DNA from: Mycolicibacterium moriokaense
GTDB lineage: Bacteria; Actinomycetota; Actinomycetes; Mycobacteriales; Mycobacteriaceae
NCBI RefSeq assembly: GCF_003347205.1
Contig: NZ_QQBJ01000004.1
Location: forward strand, 248,001-312,000
DNA length: 64,000 nucleotides
Direction of reading: 5' to 3'
Part shown: positions 1 through 8,142 of the stretch, in pieces
Numbering within the stretch: position 1 is the stretch's first letter
Layout: each line of letters starts with the position of its first letter
Position numbers and translations under genes: made by a program
Notes under the pieces: generated by a model
Database searches by the model: none
Told to the model about the DNA's origin: nothing
Seen by the model: the letters and a program-made list of their open reading frames with translations, nothing else

Positions 1-473
1 ACCCAGGACGCTCGCACGCCGTCGAGTTCGGCGGTGTACATGCCCGCGGGCGCAGGCACCGCAGGCGCGCTGAATTTGAACGCGACACCGTTCATCGTCA
101 GGTCGCCGACCACGTCGGTGCCGTTGAATTCGGCCTTCAGCGTGTCCTTGAACTTCGACGTGATGTCGATCTTGCCGTCGTTCTGGTTGCCGAAGAACCA
201 CGCTTCGTCGTCGGTGCCGTTGCAGGCGTAGGCGGCGATCTCGGTGCCGTCGACGGCGATGCCGATCACCATCGGCTGACCGTCGGCCGACTTGGTGTCA
301 GCGATGTACTTCGCCGACTGTGGGAACGGTGCCGCGGTAGCGGGGGCGGCAGAAGTGCCGGAGGCTTCAGATGACTCCGTCGCTTCTTTCGTCCCGCTCG
401 AGCACGCGGACAGGGCGCCGAACGCCAGCAGCGCGACGACTGTCAGTAGCAGGATGCGGATGTGTTGTTTCAT
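1..473 (-). CDS. putative secreted lipoprotein (C-terminus beyond window)
   Basis: Read on the minus strand from an ATG at 473; the frame stays open to the window edge, so about 157 residues of an unknown total are visible. The N-terminus has basic residues, a hydrophobic stretch (LLLTVVALLAFGALSAC) and a lipobox LSAC, predicting signal peptidase II cleavage and lipid attachment at Cys26. A Ser/Thr/Ala-rich linker follows, as is usual for mycobacterial lipoproteins, then a soluble domain with no family I recognise. It would be anchored on the outer face of the inner membrane. It shares orientation with the downstream regulator-hydrolase but is upstream of nothing diagnostic. The lipoprotein call is firm; the function is unknown. 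Confidence 0.8.
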   Translation of the reverse strand, partial: MKQHIRILLLTVVALLAFGALSACSSGTKEATESSEASGTSAAPATAAPFPQSAKYIADTKSADGQPMVIGIAVDGTEIAAYACNGTDDEAWFFGNQNDGKIDITSKFKDTLKAEFNGTDVVGDLTMNGVAFKFSAPAVPAPAGMYTAELDGVRASW

Positions 474-559
474 GTGACCAGCATGGACGGCTCACAGCTG
501 ACACACATGAAGAATATGTGGAGATTGCGTGGAGATCCGGGGCCGCGCACGACCGACCG

Positions 560-1753
560 TCAGTCGGCCACGAAACCCTCGACCTCGTCGAGGAACACCT
601 GCCACGCGGGCTCATCGGCGGTCAGCAGGTGATTGTTGCTGCGCAGGGCCACCAGCCGTGAGTCGGGTATCAGGGCAGCCAGTTCCTCGGCGACCCGCAA
701 CGGCTGGCGATGATCGTCGCGCGAGTGCAGGATCAGCGTCGGGCACGACACCTGGCCCGCCTCGTCGCGGACGTCGATGCGCCCGAACTCCTCGAGGAAT
801 CGCACGGCGTTCTCCGGCGACGTCGTGCGGCGCTGCAATTGGTCGAAGGCGGCCCAGTCCGCACGGGTGCCGTCGGGCAGGAACTGCGCGGCGAACACCT
901 GCCGGAACGCCGGGTCGTCGCGGCCCCATCCCACCCGTGCGAGGTCGAGATCCAGTGCCGCAGCACGCTTTTCCTCGTCGCTCATCGCCCGGGTGCCGCG
1001 ACCGCGCGCGTATGCGCTGCAGAGCACCAGCTTGCTGACGCGCTCGGGGTGCCGGGCCGCGTACGCGACCGCGACGGCGCCGCCCTGGGACACGCCCATC
1101 AGCGGGAAGCGCTCCAGCCCGAGGGCTTCCACCACTGACTCCAGATCGCTGACCCAGTCGTCGAAGCTGAAATCTGTTGCACTCCAATCGGAGAGCCCGC
1201 ATCCGCGTTCGTCGTAGCGGATGAAGGTGTGCCGCCGAGCCAGATCGCGCACCCAGTGGCGCCACACCGGGCTCTCGATGTCGTAGCCGAGGTGGGTCAT
1301 CCAGTTGGCGGCACGCACCAACGGTGGACCCTCCCCCGCCACCGCGTAGGCGAGCCGGACACCGTCGGCGGCCCGGCAGAACGCGATGTGTTGTCGCGGC
1401 GGGGGGGCCTGCTCGGCAGGCTGCGGGGCATCGGCGCGGTCGGCGGCGTCGTCGCGCACGCTTCCGACGAACTGATAGCCGCGCCCGCGAACGGTGCGGA
1501 TGTAGCGCTGCGACTCGCCGTCGTCGCCCAGCGCCCGGCGGGCCGCCTTGATGCGGCTGGTCAGGGCCGCCTCGCCGACGAACCGGCCGCCCCACACCTC
1601 GTCGAACAACTCCTCCTTGGTGACGCAGCGCTCGCTGTTGCGGATGAGTTGGGTGAGCACGTCGAAGACCTGCGGCTCGACCCTTATCACTTCGTCACCG
1701 TGACGCAGTTCGTAGCGCTGGGTGTCGAGCACGTAACCATCGAAGCGCCACAC
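560..1753 (-). CDS. winged-helix DNA-binding domain fused to alpha/beta hydrolase
   Basis: 397 aa, GTG start. Residues about 1-98 look like an OmpR/PhoB-type C-terminal winged helix (ending in the hallmark RYIRTVRGRGYQF). A short Pro/Ala linker (about 104-120) follows, then an alpha/beta hydrolase fold. The nucleophile elbow is GVSQGG (Ser222), the likely acid is Asp346 or Asp347 (HSRDD), and the catalytic His is His375 (NNH). No receiver domain or membrane segment is seen, so it is neither a response regulator nor CadC-like. It could be a one-component regulator whose hydrolase domain senses or processes a ligand, or an esterase bound to DNA. Both domain calls are strong; ligand and targets are unknown. 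It lies 12 nt after the next upstream gene (1766-2119) and may be co-transcribed with it. Confidence 0.85.
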   Translation of the reverse strand: MWRFDGYVLDTQRYELRHGDEVIRVEPQVFDVLTQLIRNSERCVTKEELFDEVWGGRFVGEAALTSRIKAARRALGDDGESQRYIRTVRGRGYQFVGSVRDDAADRADAPQPAEQAPPPRQHIAFCRAADGVRLAYAVAGEGPPLVRAANWMTHLGYDIESPVWRHWVRDLARRHTFIRYDERGCGLSDWSATDFSFDDWVSDLESVVEALGLERFPLMGVSQGGAVAVAYAARHPERVSKLVLCSAYARGRGTRAMSDEEKRAAALDLDLARVGWGRDDPAFRQVFAAQFLPDGTRADWAAFDQLQRRTTSPENAVRFLEEFGRIDVRDEAGQVSCPTLILHSRDDHRQPLRVAEELAALIPDSRLVALRSNNHLLTADEPAWQVFLDEVEGFVAD

Positions 1754-1765
1754 GTGGGCCTGCCT

Positions 1766-2119
1766 CTATCGCCAGCCGTCGGCCGCCTTGGCCGCGCGAA
1801 TCAGAGCGTCGCACAGTTCCCGTAACTCCGTGGGCTCCGCGCCCTCGTCGACCGCGAGCGCGACGTCCTCGGCGGCGCATCTCACCTGGTAGACGCGGTC
1901 GGACAGCTCGGAGGCCTCGTCGGCGGTCAACACCACCGAATCGGGGGCCAGCGCGGTCCCCTTGACCTGCGCGCGCTGCTCGTAGGCGCGCTGGCGGCAG
2001 GACTGTCTGCAGTACTGTCGGCGCCTGCCGAGACCCGCATCGGCCACTTCTCGACCGCACCACCGGCACGATTGAGGGCGTCGGCGGGTTCTGGGCCGAA
2101 TCTCTGCGGCTGTCTCCAC
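1766..2119 (-). CDS. small Cys-rich putative zinc-finger protein
   Basis: 117 aa. The basic N-terminal half contains two Cys pairs, CRWCGR (about residues 18-23) and YCRQSCRQRAYEQR (about 36-49). This spacing looks like a treble-clef or short zinc finger of the kind found in small actinobacterial proteins. The C-terminal half is acidic, Ala/Glu-rich and probably helical. It is divergent from rbpA, in the position where M. tuberculosis carries the small gene Rv2049c, so it may correspond to that gene, though I cannot align them. Zinc binding is inferred from the Cys spacing only. The biological role is unknown. Confidence 0.75.
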   Translation of the reverse strand: METAAEIRPRTRRRPQSCRWCGREVADAGLGRRRQYCRQSCRQRAYEQRAQVKGTALAPDSVVLTADEASELSDRVYQVRCAAEDVALAVDEGAEPTELRELCDALIRAAKAADGWR

Positions 2120-2175
2120 GGCCCCGACTGTAGACGGGCTATGACCTAGATCCCGGTATCATCAACGGCTGAGTC

Positions 2176-2202
2176 GGGAACTCATGGTCAGTGCGCTGCG
2201 TT
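2176..2202 (+). promoter_or_regulatory. SigH/SigE-like (SigR-type) promoter of rbpA
   Basis: GGGAAC at 2176-2181 and CGTT at 2199-2202 are separated by 17 bp, matching the GGAA/GTT pattern of actinobacterial thiol-oxidative-stress ECF sigma factors. Streptomyces rbpA is known to be transcribed by SigR, the SigH homologue. The predicted start lies about 2210, giving a short leader with an AGAGGAG Shine-Dalgarno before the ATG. This is a motif match only. Confidence 0.5.
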
Positions 2203-2243
2203 GATTAACCCGGACGAAGTGACTTTCAGAGGAGTGTTGACGA

Positions 2244-2582
2244 ATGGCTGATCGGGTATTGAGAGGCAGTCGCCTCGGAGCCGTGAGCTACGAGACCGAC
2301 CGCAACCACGACCTGGCGCCGCGTCAGGTCGCCCGCTACCGCACCGACAACGGCGAAGAGTTCGACGTTCCGTTCGCCGACGACGCCGAGATCCCCGGCA
2401 CCTGGCTGTGCCGCAACGGCATGGAGGGCACCCTCATCGAGGGTGATGTGCCCGAGCCCAAGAAGATCAAGCCGCCGCGGACCCACTGGGACATGTTGCT
2501 GGAGCGCAGGTCCGTCGAGGAGCTCGAGGAGCTGCTCAAGGAGCGCCTCGACATCATCAAGACCCGCCGCCGCGGCGGCTGA
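2244..2582 (+). CDS. rbpA: RNA polymerase-binding protein RbpA
   Basis: 112 aa, the normal length for mycobacterial RbpA. It starts MADRVLRGSRLGAVSYE and has the RbpA core domain, a basic linker (KKIKPPRTHWDM) and a C-terminal sigma-interaction helix pair (LLERRSVEELEELLKERL). RbpA binds RNA polymerase and group I/II sigma factors (SigA, SigB), stabilises the open complex and affects rifampicin tolerance. The position next to ppm1 is conserved in mycobacteria (Rv2050). An ATG with a good Shine-Dalgarno (gaggag) supports the start. The upstream ECF-type promoter suggests induction by oxidative or envelope stress. Confidence 0.97.
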   Translation: MADRVLRGSRLGAVSYETDRNHDLAPRQVARYRTDNGEEFDVPFADDAEIPGTWLCRNGMEGTLIEGDVPEPKKIKPPRTHWDMLLERRSVEELEELLKERLDIIKTRRRGG

Positions 2583-2589
2583 CGGTCGT

Positions 2590-3357
2590 CTAGCGCACCA
2601 CGCCGCGGGCGCGATCGAGACGCCCGCGGACGCCCCATTCGGCGACCTTGAGCATGGCCTCGCGGATGTTGGATCCGCTCATCTTCGACACGCCGAGTTC
2701 CCGCTCCGTGAACGTGATGGGCACCTCGACGACGACGAATCCGTTGTTGATCGCCCGCCAGGTCAGGTCGATCTGGAAGCAGTAGCCCTTGGAGTCGACG
2801 GCGGCGAGGTCGATTTTCTCCAGCACCTCACGCCGGTAGGCCCGATAGCCGGCGGTGATGTCGTGCACGTCGACCCCCAGCAGCACCCTGGCGTAGGTGT
2901 TGGCGGTCTTGGACAGGGCGAACCGGCGACGCGGCCAGTTGCGAATCGCGCCGCCCGGCACGTAGCGCGATCCGATGGCCAGATCCGCCCCTCCGTCGAC
3001 GGCGTCGAGCAGCCTGCCGAGCTCTTCGGGGGCGTGGCTGCCGTCGGCGTCCATCTCGACCAGTACCGAGTATTCGCGGCTCAGCCCCCAGGCGAAGCCG
3101 GCCAGGTAGGCCGCGCCGAGGCCGTCCTTGCTGGCACGGTGCATGACGTGCACCCGATCCGGGTCGGCCAACGCCAGTTCGTCGGCGAGTTCGCCGGTCC
3201 CGTCGGGGCTGCCGTCGTCGACGATCAGGATGTGCACATCGGGCAGGGCATTGTGCACCCGGCCGGCGATCAACGGCAGGTTTTCCCGCTCGTTGTAGGT
3301 GGGGACGATGACCAGAGTGCGCTGACTCGGGCGTTCTGCTGGCCCAGGGCCGCTCAT
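2590..3357 (-). CDS. ppm1: polyprenol-phosphate mannosyltransferase (Ppm1 catalytic domain)
   Basis: 255 aa GT2-family glycosyltransferase that transfers mannose from GDP-mannose to polyprenyl phosphate. The product is the mannose donor for lipomannan, lipoarabinomannan and protein O-mannosylation. Visible motifs are the nucleotide-binding strand-loop [11 protein letters not shown] (about 44-54), the DAD metal motif (103-105) and IGSRYVPGG. It has no membrane-spanning domain of its own. The ATG overlaps the stop of lnt by 4 bp (ATGA), indicating translational coupling. In M. tuberculosis the two enzymes are one polypeptide (Rv2051c); here they are separate, as described for M. smegmatis. Confidence 0.95.
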   Translation of the reverse strand: MSGPGPAERPSQRTLVIVPTYNERENLPLIAGRVHNALPDVHILIVDDGSPDGTGELADELALADPDRVHVMHRASKDGLGAAYLAGFAWGLSREYSVLVEMDADGSHAPEELGRLLDAVDGGADLAIGSRYVPGGAIRNWPRRRFALSKTANTYARVLLGVDVHDITAGYRAYRREVLEKIDLAAVDSKGYCFQIDLTWRAINNGFVVVEVPITFTERELGVSKMSGSNIREAMLKVAEWGVRGRLDRARGVVR

Positions 3358-5219
3358 GTGGTTCCTCTTTCGGAGCCGTCCTCCTCGGACGGGGTGTCGC
3401 TACCGCTGGCGTCGGTCGCCGGACGGCGACGACGCACGAACCTTCCATTGTGCAGTATCGCCGCTATCAGGACCCCGATCCCGATCGCGACCAGCAGGCC
3501 CTGAACGAACGGGCCCCACCGGGTCGCGGGCGTGAGCTGCGTTTTCAGTCGGATCGCGGTGTCCAGGTAGGCCGGCTCGAAGAACTCGGTGTGGGCAAGC
3601 ACACGACCGTCGGGTGCGATGACGGCACTGATGCCCGTGGTTCCCGCCACGATGACGAACCGGTCGTGCTCGACCGCGCGCAGCCTGCCGAAGGCGAGCT
3701 GCTGGGCGCTCATCGTCTCGTTGAACGTGGCGTTGTTGGACGGCACGGTCAGCACCTGTGCGCCGTTGAGTACCGATTCCCGTGGCGAGCGGTCGAAGAT
3801 GACCTCCCAGCAGGTGGACACCCCGATCGGCACCCCTGCCGCCTGCACCACGCCGTTGCCGCCGCCGGGTACGAAGTAGCCCGCCCGGTCGGCGTACTCC
3901 GAGAAGTGCTTGAAGAAACTCCGCCACGGCAGGTACTCGCCGAACGGCTGCACGATCTGCTTGTCGTGCCGGTCGCCGGGCCCGGTGCCGGGATTCCACA
4001 CGATCACCGAGTTGGTCGACACCGGGTTGTCCGGGCTGTAGCCGGGCGCCTTGAGCACCCCGCCCACCAGGATCGGCGCCTTGATCGCGTTCACGGCCAC
4101 CGTGATCTGGTCAGCGGCGTCTTGATTGGCCAGCGGGTCGATGTCCGACGAGTTCTCCGGCCAGACGACGAACAACGGCTGCGGCGCTCGCCCGGCACGC
4201 ACCTCGTCGGCCAGCTTCATCGTCTCGCGCACGTGGTTGTCGAGCACCGCCCTGCGCTGGGCGTTGAAGTCCAGGCCGAGCTTCGGCACGTTGCCCTGCA
4301 CGACCGCGACGTTGACCGACGGCTCGTCGGGGGCGCCCGCGCCGGAATGGCGAACGGCAGGTGAGACAGCGGCGGTGGCGATCAGCACGACGCAGATGCA
4401 GGCACCGGGCAACACGACCGCGGGCGGGTGGGTGTGCGAACCGCCATCAGCGCCGCTGCGCCACCAGTCGAACACCTCGAAGGCCAGCGCGGCGATGCCG
4501 AACCCCAGCAGTGTCACCGCGAACGACACCAGCGGCGCCCCGCCGAGTTGCGCCAGCGGCAGCAGCGGGCCGTCGGTTTGGCCGAAACCTGCGACGCCCC
4601 AAGGAAAGCCGCCGAACGGCACGGTCGACTTCGCCCACTCCGCCAGCGCCCACAACCCGGCGAACCAGATCGGCCATCCGGTCAGCTTGCGCGAGAACAC
4701 CGCGGCGAGCCCGAACAGGCCGGGAAAGACGGCCTGCAGCAGCGACAGCGCCAGCCACGGCATCACCCCGACCATCACGCCGGTCCACGGCAGCAGCGGG
4801 ACGTAGAACGCGGCGCCGAAGACGAAGCCGTATCCCAGCCCGCCTACCGGCCGGGTGCTGTCGCGGGTGAGGACCCAGGCCAGCAGCGCGAACGCGACGA
4901 CCGCCGCGTACCACCAGCCGAAGGGCGGAAAGCTGAGGCAGAGCAGGATGCCCCCGGCGATGGTTGCGCTGAGGCGGGGCAGCCGGGCGACCACGGCATC
5001 GCCGCTCCGCTTGACCCACGCGGGCACCTCCCGTTTGGCCGGACGCATGTCGGCGGCCCCGTCATAGTCAGCATGTTGGTAGTCGGCGTCTGGGTCGTCG
5101 GCGTCTGGGTCGTCGGCGTCTGGGTCGTCAACGTCTGGTTCGTCATCGGTGAGGACCGGCAGCGAATCGGTGTCGTCGTCGGCGCGCCCCCATTCACGTC
5201 TAGCCATGAAGGGCGACAC
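3354..5219 (-). CDS. lnt: apolipoprotein N-acyltransferase
   Basis: 621 aa. The first 60 residues are acidic and repetitive (DDPDA units). About six to seven membrane segments follow (roughly 84-245 and 268-286), then a carbon-nitrogen hydrolase domain (about 300-560). The probable catalytic triad is Glu355 (VVWPENSSD), Lys420 ([15 protein letters not shown]) and Cys470 ([11 protein letters not shown]). Lnt N-acylates the diacylglyceryl-Cys of lipoproteins at the membrane. The protein may start at Met1 (5219) or Met5 (5207); both overlap the upstream amidohydrolase stop, by 20 or 8 bp. In M. smegmatis the equivalent protein interacts with Ppm1. Confidence 0.94.
   Translation of the reverse strand: MSPFMARREWGRADDDTDSLPVLTDDEPDVDDPDADDPDADDPDADYQHADYDGAADMRPAKREVPAWVKRSGDAVVARLPRLSATIAGGILLCLSFPPFGWWYAAVVAFALLAWVLTRDSTRPVGGLGYGFVFGAAFYVPLLPWTGVMVGVMPWLALSLLQAVFPGLFGLAAVFSRKLTGWPIWFAGLWALAEWAKSTVPFGGFPWGVAGFGQTDGPLLPLAQLGGAPLVSFAVTLLGFGIAALAFEVFDWWRSGADGGSHTHPPAVVLPGACICVVLIATAAVSPAVRHSGAGAPDEPSVNVAVVQGNVPKLGLDFNAQRRAVLDNHVRETMKLADEVRAGRAPQPLFVVWPENSSDIDPLANQDAADQITVAVNAIKAPILVGGVLKAPGYSPDNPVSTNSVIVWNPGTGPGDRHDKQIVQPFGEYLPWRSFFKHFSEYADRAGYFVPGGGNGVVQAAGVPIGVSTCWEVIFDRSPRESVLNGAQVLTVPSNNATFNETMSAQQLAFGRLRAVEHDRFVIVAGTTGISAVIAPDGRVLAHTEFFEPAYLDTAIRLKTQLTPATRWGPFVQGLLVAIGIGVLIAAILHNGRFVRRRRPATDASGSDTPSEEDGSERGTT
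5082..5141. repeat. 15-bp tandem repeat, 4 copies (3 perfect + 1 degenerate)
   Basis: The unit GTCGGCGTCTGGGTC occurs perfectly at 5082-5096, 5097-5111 and 5112-5126, and with mismatches at 5127-5141. On the coding (minus) strand of lnt it encodes Asp-Pro-Asp-Ala-Asp units. Being a multiple of 3, copy-number change would keep frame. Confidence 0.9.
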
Positions 5220-6792
5220 CTCGGTGCACGGTCCTCAGGCAGCGCGGCAACGGATCGTCGGCGCCCAGCCGTGGCAGGGCGGGCACCCGTGAGCGCGGAT
5301 CCGTCGACCAGCGGGCGACCGCGTTGTCGGGGGTGCTGACCTCGACGTCGCCGATCTCCCACACCGCGTAGGAGGCGGGCGCGCCGGGAACGAGGGTGCC
5401 GATGATGCCGTCTCGGGCGCCGCCCGCGCGCCATGCCCCTCGGGTGGCCGCCGCGAACGCCGCCCGCGTCGAGATCGCGCTCGTCGGCGTGTTGTGCCGG
5501 GTTGCGGCGCGGACGGTCAGCCACGGATTCATGCTGGTGACCGGCGAATCGGAGCCGAAGGCGAGTGGCACGCCTTGGGATGCTAACAGCGCGAGCGGAT
5601 TGAGCCGCAGGGCTCGGTCCGCGCCGAGCCGCTGAGCGTACATCCCGTGCTCACCGCCCCAGAGGGCGTCGAAGTTCGGTTGCACGCTGGCGATGACACC
5701 CCATTCGGCCAGCCGGGCGGCCTGCTCGGGCGTCACCATCTCCACGTGTTCCAGCCGGTGCCCGCACCGCGCGACGGCCGGGGTGCCGAGCCGATCGACC
5801 ACCCGCGCCAGCGCATCGACGACGGCGCCGACCGCGGCGTCGCCGATCACGTGGAAGCCGGCCGCGACACCGGCCTCGGTGCACGCCTGCAGGTGCGCGG
5901 TGATGGCCTCGGCGTCGAGATAGCTGTTGCCGCATCGATCGGGGGCATCCGCGTACGGCTCGTGCAGCCACGCCGTGCGCGATCCCAGCGCGCCGTCGAC
6001 GAACAGGTCGCCGGCCAGGCCCCGGGCGCCCGTCGCCTCCATCAGCCCCGCGGCCTGGCCGCGGTCGGTGACCGCCTCGCCCCAGTAGCCGACCACCTCG
6101 ACCCCGTGCCGGGTGGAGCGCAGCTCCTGCCAGTCGGCGATGCCGCCGATGTTGGGGCCCGCGCACTCGTGGACGGCGACGATGCCGTTGGCCGCGGCGA
6201 GGTCCAGAGCCGCGATGCGGGCCTCGGCGCGCTGGTCGGGCGTCAGCAGATCCCGCGCGGCCGCGCGAACCAGGTGGTGGGCATCGGCGGTCAGTGGGCG
6301 TTGCGGGTGGTAGCCGCGCGCCGCCGACAGCCCGGGCACCAGCCGGCGAAGCGCCGTGGACGCCACCGCCGAGTGCACGTCGACGCGGGCCAGATAGGCC
6401 GGCCGCGGCCCGACCACGGCATCCAGGTCGTCGGTGCTGGGTGGCTGTGCCTCCGGCCACCCCGACTCGTCCCAGCCGTGCCCCCAGATCGGCCTGCCGG
6501 GGTCGGGCTGCTCGAAGTCGGCGACGAACTGCATGCAGTGCCGCGCCGACGTCGCCGCGCGCAGATCGAGTCCGGATAGCAGCAGGCCGGTCGCGGTGAG
6601 GTGGACGTGGCTGTCGACGAAGGCGGGTGCGACGAAGCCACCGTCGAGATCGACGGTCTCGGCATCGGGAAATTGGGCGACGCCGACGTCGTCGCGGCCG
6701 AGCCAGACGACGGTGCTGTCACGAACGGCCATGGCGGTGGCGTCCGGCATCGCCGGACTGTGGATCCGGCCGCCGCGAAGCAGCGTGGTCAA
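5200..6792 (-). CDS. YtcJ-like metal-dependent amidohydrolase
   Basis: 530 aa amidohydrolase-family enzyme (Amidohydro_3/YtcJ group). It shows the first metal motif DSHVHL (HxH, about 60-65), later His ligands in FHVIGDAA and HRLEHVEM, and the catalytic Asp in FGSDSPV. The substrate is unknown; relatives hydrolyse cyclic amides or N-acyl/formamide compounds. The first in-frame start is a TTG one nucleotide after the fxsA stop (TGA-G-TTG), which points to coupled translation, and the gene's 3' end overlaps the start of lnt. No signal peptide is seen, so it is probably cytoplasmic. Confidence 0.85.
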   Translation of the reverse strand: MTTLLRGGRIHSPAMPDATAMAVRDSTVVWLGRDDVGVAQFPDAETVDLDGGFVAPAFVDSHVHLTATGLLLSGLDLRAATSARHCMQFVADFEQPDPGRPIWGHGWDESGWPEAQPPSTDDLDAVVGPRPAYLARVDVHSAVASTALRRLVPGLSAARGYHPQRPLTADAHHLVRAAARDLLTPDQRAEARIAALDLAAANGIVAVHECAGPNIGGIADWQELRSTRHGVEVVGYWGEAVTDRGQAAGLMEATGARGLAGDLFVDGALGSRTAWLHEPYADAPDRCGNSYLDAEAITAHLQACTEAGVAAGFHVIGDAAVGAVVDALARVVDRLGTPAVARCGHRLEHVEMVTPEQAARLAEWGVIASVQPNFDALWGGEHGMYAQRLGADRALRLNPLALLASQGVPLAFGSDSPVTSMNPWLTVRAATRHNTPTSAISTRAAFAAATRGAWRAGGARDGIIGTLVPGAPASYAVWEIGDVEVSTPDNAVARWSTDPRSRVPALPRLGADDPLPRCLRTVHRGVALHG

Positions 6793-6793
6793 C

Positions 6794-7312
6794 TCAGTCG
6801 GTTTTGCGGGGCTCGGTTTGACGAGGCAGTGCCCGGGGCTCGGTTCGCTCGGCTGGAGACGGGTCCGCGACGTCGACGACGTCGATCACCTCGCCGTCGA
6901 TGTAGTCGCCGCGCCCGCCGCTGGATCGGTTCGCGGCGCTCGCCGTGGCGGTGGCAACCGTTATCAGCGGCATCCGGCGCGCCACCGTGGCCGTCAGTAC
7001 GGGCCGGGCGGCGGCCCGGGTGGGCGGCAGCAGAAGCAGCAACCCGGCCGCCGTCGTGACCAGGCCCGGAACGAAGACCAGCACGGTGCCCAGCGCAACC
7101 AGCGCGCTGTCGGTGACCGCACCCTGCGGTGTCGTGAACCCGGACTGCAGCCGCCTGAGGTGGCGCTTCACCTGCGAGCCCGCCAGCACGAAGCCGAGAA
7201 CCGATACGCCGAGAAGCGCCAACACGGTCCAGCCGAATCCGATCGTCGAGACCAGGGCCACCACGACAGCGAGTTCGACGACCAGGTAGATCAGGAACAG
7301 CCGCATCGCCAT
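6794..7312 (-). CDS. fxsA: FxsA-family membrane protein
   Basis: 172 aa. The first about 100 residues carry three or four hydrophobic segments, including LFLIYLVVELAVVVALV, then TVLALLGVSVLGFVLA and a late segment ending LLLLLPPTRA. The pattern FVPGLVTTAAGLLLLLPP is typical of FxsA, named for relieving F-exclusion of phage T7 in E. coli. The C-terminal tail from about 125 is polar and acidic and probably cytoplasmic. The position between the cobalamin region and ppm1 matches M. tuberculosis Rv2053c. Its physiological role in mycobacteria is unknown. Confidence 0.88.
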   Translation of the reverse strand: MAMRLFLIYLVVELAVVVALVSTIGFGWTVLALLGVSVLGFVLAGSQVKRHLRRLQSGFTTPQGAVTDSALVALGTVLVFVPGLVTTAAGLLLLLPPTRAAARPVLTATVARRMPLITVATATASAANRSSGGRGDYIDGEVIDVVDVADPSPAERTEPRALPRQTEPRKTD

Positions 7313-7345
7313 ACTTCGTCAACGGTTCGGATGCGCTCAGGGTTC

Positions 7346-7732
7346 CTAGGCGGGCGCGGTCACCTCGATCGCGCTGTGCACCTTGTCGATGCCGCCGCGC
7401 ACGATCGCCTGGGGGATGAAGTAGATCGCGTGGTGCCAGTACCGCTTGACGATCTTGTCGAACACGCGCCTGGTCTCCGGCTTCGGCAGATTGCGCGCAA
7501 CCGCCTCGACGGGCTCACCCTTGACCTTGCCGAAGATGCCGGCCTTCTGGATGGTCACCCGCGGGGTGTTGTTGATCCGCTTGGTCTTCCACGAGCCGTC
7601 GTCGGTGATGATGAGCAACCTCTCGCCCTCGGGCACACCCCAGACCGTGGTCGGCTTGGGCCTGCCGTCCTTGGTGTACGTGGTGAGGATCAGGTACTTC
7701 TCGCCGTAGACATCGTCGAAACTCGGGGCCAT
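7346..7732 (-). CDS. PPOX-class F420-dependent flavin/deazaflavin protein (paralogue 1)
   Basis: 128 aa split-barrel protein of the PPOX/FDOR superfamily that usually binds F420 or FMN. The diagnostic N-terminal pattern is EKYLILTTYTKDGRPKPTTVW. KTKRINNTPRVTI follows, corresponding to the cofactor-phosphate-binding strand. It stands in tandem with the next gene (7739-8122), which shares the same architecture (YILLTTFTKDGRPKPTPIW, KVKRIRNTARVTV), so the pair arose by duplication. M. tuberculosis Rv2061c occupies the same place next to cobN. The substrate is unknown. Confidence 0.88.
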   Translation of the reverse strand: MAPSFDDVYGEKYLILTTYTKDGRPKPTTVWGVPEGERLLIITDDGSWKTKRINNTPRVTIQKAGIFGKVKGEPVEAVARNLPKPETRRVFDKIVKRYWHHAIYFIPQAIVRGGIDKVHSAIEVTAPA

Positions 7733-7738
7733 GGGGTT

Positions 7739-8122
7739 TCAGTTCACCGCTTTCAGCTGAATCGAAACATTGTTGTTCATGCCGCCGCGCAGCTTGGAGA
7801 ACAGATTGAAGGTCTTGCCGATCAGGCCGTAGCGCTTTCCGATGGCGTCATAGGTGGCGCCGTTGGCAGATTTGTCCAGGATCGAGGCGACGGCCTCGAC
7901 CGCCTCGCCCTTGGGGTTGCCCCGCATGTCGCACGGCGCGACGGTCACCCTCGCGGTGTTGCGGATCCGTTTGACCTTCCACGATTTCTCCTGGGTGATG
8001 ACGACGAGCCCGTCGCCGCTGGGCGCCGCCCAGATCGGTGTCGGCTTCGGACGGCCGTCCTTGGTGAACGTGGTCAGCAGTATGTATTCGCTCTTCGCGA
8101 CGTCGGCAAAGGTGGCAGGCAC
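7739..8122 (-). CDS. PPOX-class F420-dependent protein (paralogue 2)
   Basis: 127 aa. The start is chosen as the GTG at 8122 (VPATFADVAKSEY), because further extension upstream would run into the cobN gene and lacks family similarity. It has the same split-barrel motifs as its neighbour: TFTKDGRPKPTPIW near residue 20 and the KVKRIRNTARVTV strand. Only 6 bp separate it from the downstream paralogue and 20 bp from the cobN stop, so all three are probably co-transcribed. The reaction is unknown; members of this family reduce varied small molecules with F420H2 or bind heme or flavin. Confidence 0.87.
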   Translation of the reverse strand: MPATFADVAKSEYILLTTFTKDGRPKPTPIWAAPSGDGLVVITQEKSWKVKRIRNTARVTVAPCDMRGNPKGEAVEAVASILDKSANGATYDAIGKRYGLIGKTFNLFSKLRGGMNNNVSIQLKAVN

Positions 8123-8142
8123 GCATTCAAACCTAGCGGGCG

